Position numbers and translations under genes: made by a program. A DNA stretch of 64,000 bases from Mucilaginibacter oryzae (GTDB taxonomy: Bacteria; Bacteroidota; Bacteroidia; Sphingobacteriales; Sphingobacteriaceae): contig NZ_QGHA01000004.1 in NCBI RefSeq assembly GCF_003148845.1, positions 450,627-514,626 on the forward strand, read 5' to 3'. The notes beneath the pieces are model-generated. The model was not told the DNA's origin, ran no database searches, and saw only the letters and a list, made by a program, of their open reading frames with translations. This document shows positions 52,628 through 59,302 of the stretch, one piece after another. The stretch's first letter is position 1. Each line of letters starts with the position of its first letter.

Positions 52628-53100
52628 TTAAGGAGTTTTTAACTTTTTATATCGGATTGCTATAGCCGGTGTTATGGTATTGTTTTTAAGAATAATCGTT
52701 GAATCACTTTCCTGAGTAAAAGCTACAGCTGCGGAATCAGCTAACTGTCCATTCGAGTTTATGTTGATAAAGGATAGCTGATTGCTTTTAATCCGGATTG
52801 CTCCAGTAGTATCGATTTTAACTTCAAGATTTGAAAAGTTGTATTGGTACCTACCAACAATTACTGCTTTTGATGGATCTTGATAACTCCATTGCAGATT
52901 AAATTTTTTACCATTTGCAATTTCCGTCCAAACATCGCCTGTGTTTGATCGCTGGATTTCAACCCATGTAGTTAAGTTATCCCATGTCGGGGGGCGGTAA
53001 TGATGTCGCTATCACTTTTATTCTTTAGGCATCCAGTTATCAACAAGGATATTAAAACACCAAAAAGGCAAGACACAGAATTTAAATATATATTTTTCAT
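52628..53100 (-). pseudogene. Frameshifted lipoprotein gene
   Basis: ATG 53100 opens a lipoprotein (lipobox LITGC, Cys24), which ends early with ITAPRHGIT at a stop. One base earlier or later in the C-run (plus-strand GGGGGG, 52989-52994) the frame is PTWDNLTTWVEIQRSNTGDV and runs on for about 120 codons to a TAA at 52628-52630: YQDPSKAVIVGRYQYNFSNL, DTTGAIRIKSNQLSFININS. A missing C (six instead of seven) explains it. The whole would be about 158 residues. I do not recognise the family. It lies next to the disrupted astacin gene. Confidence 0.7.
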
Positions 53101-53475
53101 AGGTAGCGCAGGATTACATAAACAGGTTTAAAAGGCTTTGAATTAGGGTTAACAATTGCGAATCAACCGTCAATTGAACTTATTATGAAGTTAAGTGATT
53201 TTTCCATATATGAAAAAATAAATATCGTAATTATTCGTTACAAGAAAGACAAATTAAAATAATTAATAAAAGTTAATATTATTATTCAGTAGGAAACTCA
53301 CTCAGGGATATCGCTTTTAAGATAATTGCAGCTATTCAAATAAGTCGCGATAAGAAATTTTCACCCGAATTGATTTTCAAACTGTCCATAATTATTCGGA
53401 TTATAGAATAAGGTATTTATAAATACTAAAATTATTAGTGTATTTATACCAGACGAGGTATAAATATTAAAAAAG
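53101..53475. other. AT-rich intergenic region
   Basis: This 375-bp region has no gene I can support. It is AT-rich and contains two palindromes near the right end: GTATTTATAAATAC (53413-53426) and TATTTATACC-agacga-GGTATAAATA (53441-53466), just before the IS1595 remnant. These may be the promoter region or an end of that element. Confidence 0.5.
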
Positions 53476-53606
53476 ATGTTTAAAGGATTAAACATAATAG
53501 AATTTTCTGAAGGTTTGCAACGGATGATGATTGCAGGAAATTCCTTTCTGCGATAAAATGGGATAAAGGCTACGAGTGCGGCAAATGCGGTTTAAAGCCT
53601 GGCTAA
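53476..53606 (+). pseudogene. IS1595-family transposase N-terminal remnant, frameshifted
   Basis: MFKGLNIIEFSE (from ATG 53476) shifts frame by one base near 53512 into FATDDDCRKFLSAIKWDKGY followed by ECGKCGLKPG and a stop at 53604-53606. The D-C-x-K-x-L...KW-x-x-GY-x-C-x-x-CG pattern is the N-terminal zinc ribbon of IS1595-type transposases. The DDE catalytic part is absent, so only the first about 45 residues remain. The text beyond is the convergent amine oxidase gene. Confidence 0.75.
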
Positions 53607-53621
53607 GAGGGACACATCTCA

Positions 53622-54929
53622 TTACCCCCCCAACAACCGCTCTGCTGCCCGCAACCCACTCGTCAAAGCCGCCTCAACAGTTCCCATGGCTGTGCCTTCA
53701 TACAGGTACTCTCCGGCGAAAAATAGTGTATCGCCAATTGGATGACTTAATATTTTCCTCGCTTCGGCGGTGTCAATGGTATCATAACTGTATGATCCCC
53801 GCGAAAACGGATCGGCTGTCCAGTTTATGACGTTCCAGGTTAAAAGCTTTTGCTTTAAGGTCTCGATATCTATCTTAAACATGTGGGAGATGGATTCAAG
53901 TGCCTGCATCAGCATATCTTCATTGCTGGTGTGTAAACGTTCGGCAGCGGGAGGGCCACCGAGCCAGCCGGTAAGCAGGGGGCGGTGGACCGGCATTTGC
54001 GTCCACCAAACCGGGATGGCCTCGTTCGAGAACAGGAAACCCATGTCTTCCAGGTCGGCGCCTGTCATTTTTCTAACCTCATCACTGTACCAAAAGGCTT
54101 CGTCAAATTCTAATAATACTTTGATCACGGCGCCGAAGCCAAGTGATTTTAATGCTTTGATATAATAATCGATAGGAGGGTCGAAGCTGATGGTTGCTTT
54201 TAAGCCGGCTTCGGCTTGTAATAAACCTAACGGCATGGCAACCAGCAATTGTTTAGCCTGGTAGGTTATGCCGATGTCGGTACTCACTATAACATGGTGT
54301 TGCCCCCAGTCTATATCTTTTGCGATGGCATTCACAAAAATATGGCCGCCCGCCTGTTTAAACTCATCGGCCAGGTAATTAACCAACTCGCGGTAGCCGC
54401 CTTCAATGCGGTATTGGGCATCCTCGTGTTCGTTTTGCCATTCTTTACGGATAGAAAACGCGCTGGCTTTTTTAGGGTCGGCATTGTCATACCCGGAAAC
54501 ATACCTGCGAACAGATTCCCTAAGCCCGGCATATTTATCGTCCGAAAATTCGAGTTGTAAAAATTCTTCTATACTCATATCCTGCTGTAGTTGGAGGATA
54601 CGTTCCAGGAACTCGTCCCAGTATTCAATTACATGCCCTTCGGCTATAAATCTACCATCATCGTATCGCCACATAGAGGCAGATGCCGGCGAATATTTGA
54701 TACCGGCTTCATGAAGTAAAGCCTGGGTAAGGGGCAAGTCGCCGTGGATAAATTCGGCCCCGAGTTCGGCGTGTTGCAGGGAGGTTCCATTTTCTAATGT
54801 ATGGATCCGCCCGCCAAGGCGGTCGCGTGCTTCCAGCAATACCATGTTTTTTCCCGCTTTTGCCAATGTGCGGGCGGTCATTAATCCTGCCGCCCCTCCG
54901 CCAATAATAATGATATCCGTGTTTTCCAT
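53622..54929 (-). CDS. FAD-dependent amine oxidase
   Basis: The 435-residue protein starts with the dinucleotide-binding block DIIIIGGGAAGLMTARTLAK and EARDRLGGRIHTLEN, typical of flavin monoamine oxidases. The substrate domain and the closing FFAGEYLYEGTAMGTVEAAL complete the fold. It would oxidise an amine to an aldehyde with peroxide release, or act on a related substrate such as a polyamine. There is no signal peptide. It is monocistronic on the minus strand, divergent from the toxin-antitoxin pair; the IS1595 remnant ends 16 bp after its stop. Confidence 0.92.
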   Translation of the reverse strand: MENTDIIIIGGGAAGLMTARTLAKAGKNMVLLEARDRLGGRIHTLENGTSLQHAELGAEFIHGDLPLTQALLHEAGIKYSPASASMWRYDDGRFIAEGHVIEYWDEFLERILQLQQDMSIEEFLQLEFSDDKYAGLRESVRRYVSGYDNADPKKASAFSIRKEWQNEHEDAQYRIEGGYRELVNYLADEFKQAGGHIFVNAIAKDIDWGQHHVIVSTDIGITYQAKQLLVAMPLGLLQAEAGLKATISFDPPIDYYIKALKSLGFGAVIKVLLEFDEAFWYSDEVRKMTGADLEDMGFLFSNEAIPVWWTQMPVHRPLLTGWLGGPPAAERLHTSNEDMLMQALESISHMFKIDIETLKQKLLTWNVINWTADPFSRGSYSYDTIDTAEARKILSHPIGDTLFFAGEYLYEGTAMGTVEAALTSGLRAAERLLGG

Positions 54930-55034
54930 AATAAATTATGCGGGGGTAATATATGGATTATTTGTTACGGCAAGATGATGCCGAAATTCAAGTATTTGTA
55001 AATGTAAAGAGTTAAAAAGTTAAGAAAGTTATTG

Positions 55035-55075
55035 CTGATACGACAAATGGTAATTATATTTGTATATATGTCGCA
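55035..55075 (+). promoter_or_regulatory. Leaderless promoter and operator of the toxin-antitoxin pair
   Basis: TATATTTG (55055-55062), exact for TAnnTTTG, ends 5 nt before ATG 55068. It is bracketed by CGACAAAT (55041-55048) and ATATGTCG (55066-55073), which pair with one mismatch. A site across the promoter is what an autoregulating antitoxin would use. Confidence 0.6.
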
Positions 55076-55562
55076 AAAAAAGAAAGCTGAAACTGAAAAT
55101 ATGCTCCACGAACCAATGGCAGCATATAGGGTACAAAATGCTATGCCCTCTGTATTTGAGATGTTGGGCGGCTCAAGGGCGTTTAATTTCTCATCAGGCT
55201 TTGATATTATAAACCTGGCGCGTAAGGGTTTCCCTAAAAGCGTTTTGCTTTCATTCGCAAAAAAAATATCCCTTAATATCCAGGAACTCGCGGGTATATT
55301 ACATATTTCTGAGCGAACACTGCAACGCTATGAAGATGATGCTATCATTAAAACAGAATACGCCGAAAAGGCCGTTGAATTAGCCCGTTTGTACGCCCGT
55401 GGTGAAGAAGTATTCGGTTCGATGGAGAAATTCAAGATTTGGATCAAAACGCCTTCGGTTATTTTCCGTGGCGAAGCTCCTATTACTATTTTGGATACTT
55501 CTGCCGGTTTTGATATGGTATTTAAAGAGTTGGGCCGTATAGAGCACGGTATTTTTGCCTGA
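55068..55562 (+). CDS. Xre/MbcA/ParS-type antitoxin (DUF2384)
   Basis: The 164-residue protein has an Xre-like HTH (GFPKSVLLSFAKKISLNIQE, LAGILHISERTLQRYEDDAI) and a DUF2384 C-terminal domain (EYAEKAVELARLYARGEEVF, GSMEKFKIWIKTPSVIFRGE). The domain order is the usual antitoxin partner of RES toxins. It neutralises the toxin and represses the operon. The start is ATG 55068, 5 nt after a -7 box. The stop TGA overlaps the toxin ATG (TGATG). Confidence 0.93.
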   Translation: MSQKKKAETENMLHEPMAAYRVQNAMPSVFEMLGGSRAFNFSSGFDIINLARKGFPKSVLLSFAKKISLNIQELAGILHISERTLQRYEDDAIIKTEYAEKAVELARLYARGEEVFGSMEKFKIWIKTPSVIFRGEAPITILDTSAGFDMVFKELGRIEHGIFA

Positions 55563-56014
55563 TGATATTATACCGTATTGTTAAATGCCACTATGCTAAC
55601 GACCTGAGCGGTACTGGCGCGCGGTTATACGGCGGCCGCTGGAACAGCGAGGGGAGGGCGATGCTGTACACGGCATCATCAAGAGCCCTGGCCGTACTTG
55701 AGGTGTTGGTACATTTGCAGCCGCTGATCATTCCCGATGACTTTTGCCTTACCGAAATTCAAGTTCCGGACCGCGAGGTTGCTACTTTGGATATGGATTT
55801 GCTGCCTGATAACTGGCGGGATATCGATGCGCCGCTGAAGTTGCGCGATTTTGGTGACGCTTTTATAAAAGAACTGAAACATCTGTTAATGCGCGTACCC
55901 TCATCCATAGTGCCTGATGAGTACAATTACCTTATTAATCCTCTTCACCCGGATGTGGATCAGGTTAAACTTATAAAACGATTGCCGTTCCGGTTTGACC
56001 AACGGTTAATTTAA
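55562..56014 (+). CDS. RES-domain toxin
   Basis: The 150-residue protein is a RES toxin: YRIVKCHYANDLSGTGARLY, GGRWNSEG with Arg26, and a Glu at about residue 47 in AVLEVLVHL, with serines near residue 114 (VPSSIVPDEYNYLINPLHPD). These are the conserved R-E-S residues. RES toxins break down NAD+ by phosphorolysis in studied cases, stopping growth unless the antitoxin binds. It is coupled to the antitoxin by a one-base overlap (TGATG). No disruption is visible, so the pair is probably active. Confidence 0.93.
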   Translation: MILYRIVKCHYANDLSGTGARLYGGRWNSEGRAMLYTASSRALAVLEVLVHLQPLIIPDDFCLTEIQVPDREVATLDMDLLPDNWRDIDAPLKLRDFGDAFIKELKHLLMRVPSSIVPDEYNYLINPLHPDVDQVKLIKRLPFRFDQRLI

Positions 56015-56032
56015 TACCTGGTACCGCCTGAA

Positions 56033-56066
56033 AAACAAAAAAGCGATGATTTTTAAAACCATCGCT
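56033..56066 (-). terminator. Terminator of the PH-SHOCT gene
   Basis: On the minus strand AGCGATG and CATCGCT form a stem around an AT loop followed by TTTTTTGTTTTT. It lies between the convergent toxin and PH-SHOCT genes. Confidence 0.75.
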
Positions 56067-56089
56067 CCCTGTATCGTATGTTATAGCAA

Positions 56090-56827
56090 TTAAAAATCGC
56101 TTAGCAGGTCCAGTTTCTTAGCATTATAATCTTCCTGGGAGATAAGCCCGTTATCAAATAATAACTTCAGTTTCTTCAATTTTTCCGTAAGCTCATCAGG
56201 CTTTGGAGCCGCGGCTGCCGAAGCGACCGGGGCCGGTGTTTCCTGAACTACCGGAGCAGGCGCGGCAACCGGCGCAGGTGGCGTTAACGGAACCGTAGGT
56301 GCGGTATACCCGTTTGGCTGAGCCGGTGCGAATGGCTGCGGCGATGCCGGAGCTACAAATGCAGCACGGTTAGGGGTGTTTTCTAACTGGATAGCACCCG
56401 ATTCGGCGCGTTTTTGCTCAAGGTCGCGCTGGCGGCGGGCTTCGCGTTCTATTTCCTTACGCTCCTGGGCGTATTGATAAAGCTTACGGCCCTGTACTTT
56501 GGGCAGGTAATCTACCGCCATTTCTGCACCGCCGGTGGTACGCACGCTGAACACTGCGCCAATAATTTCTTCCTTGGTATGTACGTCAACAATATCTTTC
56601 CAAACAAAGTCAACAAACTTGATAGATAAACCCAGGTTTGCCGGGGTAAAAAACAGTACGCGTTTATTAGTTATCGCTATGCAATCGGGAAAAAGGTTTA
56701 CAAGCGGTTTTTTCTGTACGGCAATATAAATGATCTCCTCGCCGGTTGATAGCAAGTCAACCAAACGCGAATAAACCTTTTCAACTGCTTTAGGATCCTG
56801 CTCCTCGGTTAAAAATTTCTCAATCAT
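56090..56827 (-). CDS. PH-domain protein with C-terminal SHOCT motif
   Basis: The 245-residue protein has a bacterial PH-like domain (about residues 10-118; EEIIYIAVQKKPLVNLFPDC, AITNKRVLFFTPANLGLSIK, VFSVRTTGGAEMAVDYL), a basic helix, a long Pro/Ala-rich linker (about 155-213), and a final SHOCT helix pair (LTEKLKKLKLLFDNGLISQE, DYNAKKLDLLSDF). SHOCT motifs usually mediate self-association or membrane-linked contacts; the role is unknown. There is no signal peptide. The gene stands alone and has its own terminator. Confidence 0.87.
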   Translation of the reverse strand: MIEKFLTEEQDPKAVEKVYSRLVDLLSTGEEIIYIAVQKKPLVNLFPDCIAITNKRVLFFTPANLGLSIKFVDFVWKDIVDVHTKEEIIGAVFSVRTTGGAEMAVDYLPKVQGRKLYQYAQERKEIEREARRQRDLEQKRAESGAIQLENTPNRAAFVAPASPQPFAPAQPNGYTAPTVPLTPPAPVAAPAPVVQETPAPVASAAAAPKPDELTEKLKKLKLLFDNGLISQEDYNAKKLDLLSDF

Positions 56828-56883
56828 GTTTTCAGCATTTTATGATGCGCCCAAAAATAACAATTATACCTGTTAAAGTGTCA

Positions 56884-57017
56884 ATAATCAGGAGTTAAGA
56901 ATCAAGAAATCTTATCAACTATTGTTCGTGAGCCAGGGTGACTTCTTACCTGGTACCGTTTTGTCCTGTATGCAATACTTTTCTTATTTCCTGCTTCTTC
57001 CCTCTTGCTTCTCACCG
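56884..57017. repeat. Inverted degenerate-word repeat (AGGAGTTAAGAATCAAG type)
   Basis: AATCAGGAGTTAAGAATCAA (from 56886) is mirrored on the right by TTTCTTATTTCCTGCTTCTT and CCCTCTTGCTTCTCACC (to about 57017). The match is partial. It resembles the RelA/SpoT-fur spacer in words and layout and separates the PH-SHOCT and LuxE-type genes. Confidence 0.5.
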
Positions 57018-57020
57018 CTT

Positions 57021-58007
57021 TTAAGCAATCAGCAAATTACATCCGCGGATATCGCTTTGGTCAAACCGGCCTAATACCTCAAATTTTTTATCGGGATAAA
57101 GCTTACCCAGATCCTGCGTGGCGATGAACGCGCAGGAGTTGATATTGGCGAGGTCGATAACGTTGATGCCCCCCGTTTTACCCGTTTTTAATATGCTTAA
57201 CGGATCGTTAGTGTCGCGTATGATGATCTGCATCCACGGCGGGCATTCAAAAATACCATCGCCATAGGAGTAAGCCTGCGACAGCAATTCGGTCATTCCA
57301 TACTCGGAATGAATGTGTTTAACGCCAAAACCATTGCATAAAATTTCGTGTAATTCCTCACGGATCATTTCCTTGCGGCGGCCTTTCATTCCGCCAGTTT
57401 CCATTACAATCAATTCGGGGAAATTGAGCCTGTAGTTATCAATAAAATCGAGCAGGCCAAAGGTAACGCCAATTAAAAGTGTTGGTTTACCTTTATCCTG
57501 TTGTTTTTTTAGCTGTTGATAAAGCTCATCATGGTTATACAGAAAAAAGCCGCTATCCGTGTTAGCTGATTGCCTGATCAGGTCATCAACCATATAAATA
57601 AGCGATGAGCCCTCACGCTCCAAATAGGATGGAAGCAGCGCCAGTATCGTATAATCTTTTATATCTCCATAAAAAATACCAAACGCCTTACGGAAGCTTT
57701 CTTCATACCATGTTTTATCGGTAACACGATGGCTGCTGGTGATCACGCCGGTAGTTCCCGAACTGGTAAAGGTGAGTTCTACCCGATCGGCAGTACTCAA
57801 TATAGAGTGCGATTTGAAAAACTCGATAGGTAAAAAAGGGATCTGATCAACGGTTTTAACTGTGTTTACATCAATACCTAAGCCGGTGATAAACTGCCTG
57901 TAAACAGGGTTGTTGAGGGCCTGGTAGTTAAAAACCTGCAAAGCAACCTCGTTAAATTGTTGCTCGTTATTGATAGAAAATACCTGTTGTTTATCCGGCT
58001 TGTTCAT
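57021..58007 (-). CDS. LuxE/PaaK-family acyltransferase-like protein
   Basis: The 328-residue protein has LuxE-type acyl-protein synthetase blocks: QIPFLPIEFFKSHSILSTAD, ELTFTSSGTTGVITSSHRVT (the nucleotide-binding loop), IVMETGGMKGRRKEMIREEL, HIHSEYGMTELLSQAYSYGD and GRFDQSDIRGCNLL. It probably activates or transfers a carboxylate in an ATP-dependent step; the natural substrate is unknown. I start at ATG 58007. A -7 box ends 9 nt upstream, so the leader is very short. No luciferase or related genes are nearby, so a role outside light production is assumed. Confidence 0.82.
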   Translation of the reverse strand: MNKPDKQQVFSINNEQQFNEVALQVFNYQALNNPVYRQFITGLGIDVNTVKTVDQIPFLPIEFFKSHSILSTADRVELTFTSSGTTGVITSSHRVTDKTWYEESFRKAFGIFYGDIKDYTILALLPSYLEREGSSLIYMVDDLIRQSANTDSGFFLYNHDELYQQLKKQQDKGKPTLLIGVTFGLLDFIDNYRLNFPELIVMETGGMKGRRKEMIREELHEILCNGFGVKHIHSEYGMTELLSQAYSYGDGIFECPPWMQIIIRDTNDPLSILKTGKTGGINVIDLANINSCAFIATQDLGKLYPDKKFEVLGRFDQSDIRGCNLLIA

Positions 58008-58016
58008 TTGCACCGG

Positions 58017-58024
58017 CAAAGATA
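58017..58024 (-). promoter_or_regulatory. -7 box for the LuxE-type gene
   Basis: The minus strand reads TATCTTTG, exact for TAnnTTTG, 9 nt before ATG 58007. Confidence 0.6.
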
Positions 58025-58220
58025 AACCGTTGATCGCTTTTTTTGGTCACGTTGATTTAGCTTATTTTTTGTCTTATAACGAAAAATTAGCTAAACCCTG
58101 TGTAATCAATGATTGGTTTTGACGTTACCATTACAAAAAATAAAAAAACAAGTACGTGTTTTGGAGGTTTGTAGTGTATTGAAAACTATGAAAATTAACC
58201 ATATTTAAATGTAAAACCCC

Positions 58221-58901
58221 ATGAAAAAGCTGAAATTTTTGAGCCTCCCCCTTTTGATGAGCCTTTTTTTTGTATTAACGTCGGCTAAGCCCGTGGATGA
58301 TGGCAGCAAGCAAACAGAGCGTTTGCACAACGCGTCGAACGTTTTGAAAGAGTTTTCCAAAATGAAGGAGAGTATCCCGCACGATCTGCTTGATCAGTAC
58401 GAAGGTATTGTAATTATCCCTAAACTGATCAACGCCGGCTTCGGTATTGGCGGTAAACGAGGAAAAGGCGTTGCCATGGTGAAACTGGGAAATGGCAAGT
58501 GGAGCGATCCGGTATTTGTTACACTTACAGGCGGTAGCTTTGGTTTACAAATTGGTGTTCAATCTGTCGACCTGGTATTGGTTTTCCGTCATAAAGGTGT
58601 GTTAACCAAAGTGAAAAATGGCGATTTTACCATCGGTGGTGATATTTCGGCTGCAGCAGGTCCGGTTGGTCGCAGCTCTACCGCAAGCACCGATTATAAA
58701 TTAGAGGCCGAGGTTTACTCGTATTCACGCAGCCGTGGTTTATTTGCCGGTATAAGCATCAATGGTTCAAATTTAGGTATCGATAAAGATTCGAACGCTG
58801 CTTATTATGGCGCTAAAGCTACTTCGCAGGATATTTTTGCGCAAGCTACAAGCGATAAGGAAGCTGTTAACACTTTAAAAGAAACCCTCGCGACATTTTA
58901 A
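58221..58901 (+). CDS. SYLF/Ysc84-family exported protein
   Basis: The 226-residue product has a signal peptide (about residues 1-22) and then a SYLF domain: ASNVLKEFSKMKESIPHDLL, YEGIVIIPKLINAGFGIGGK, GRGKGVAMVKLGNGKWSDPV and the Gly-rich GGSFGLQIGVQSVDLVLVFR, then FTIGGDISAAAGPVGR and SRSRGLFAGISINGSNLGID. SYLF domains bind lipids. It should act at the envelope. The gene is monocistronic and has a strong terminator after the stop. Confidence 0.92.
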   Translation: MKKLKFLSLPLLMSLFFVLTSAKPVDDGSKQTERLHNASNVLKEFSKMKESIPHDLLDQYEGIVIIPKLINAGFGIGGKRGKGVAMVKLGNGKWSDPVFVTLTGGSFGLQIGVQSVDLVLVFRHKGVLTKVKNGDFTIGGDISAAAGPVGRSSTASTDYKLEAEVYSYSRSRGLFAGISINGSNLGIDKDSNAAYYGAKATSQDIFAQATSDKEAVNTLKETLATF

Positions 58902-58920
58902 TTAAATAAATGAGCAAAAC

Positions 58921-58957
58921 AACAACGCCCGGTCATTAAACCGGGCGTTGTTGTTTT
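58921..58957. terminator. Intrinsic terminator after the SYLF gene
   Basis: AACAACGCCCGGT (58921-58933) pairs perfectly with ACCGGGCGTTGTT (58940-58952) around CATTAA, followed by GTTTT. Confidence 0.88.
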
Positions 58958-59294
58958 ATGGCTTTAGAAATACCTGCCGGAGCCACAAGCCTGACAACGC
59001 CGACATGCCCCCTACTATGCCACCGATTATTCCCGTAATGGCTAAAATATATCCCCAGGCGGGCAACATAAACAAATGAGCTATGCGGGTGGCCATGATG
59101 TGATCATTAGGGATGCTTTTAAAAAGGGCCAGTACTACCCAAACTATCAGCACCGCGCTAAAGCCCGACCAAAACGCGCCCCTGGCCGTACGGCCGATAA
59201 TTAATGTGGTTAAAAACGAAATGAGCGCCACAATCCACCACGGCAAAAAATACCCGCTGGCAAATGAAAGTATTAATATAACGAGGAATACCAT
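58956..59294 (-). CDS. Hypothetical membrane protein
   Basis: The 112-residue protein has about four hydrophobic segments: VFLVILILSFASGYFLPWWI, VALISFLTTLIIG, FSAVLIVWVVLALF and a Gly-rich ITGIIGGIVGGMSALSG. I do not recognise a family. It is probably an inner-membrane protein. It starts 8 bp after the penicillin acylase stop on the same strand, so it belongs to that transcript. Its stop lies beside the SYLF gene terminator. Confidence 0.7.
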   Translation of the reverse strand: MVFLVILILSFASGYFLPWWIVALISFLTTLIIGRTARGAFWSGFSAVLIVWVVLALFKSIPNDHIMATRIAHLFMLPAWGYILAITGIIGGIVGGMSALSGLWLRQVFLKP

Positions 59295-59302
59295 TTTGGT
59301 TT

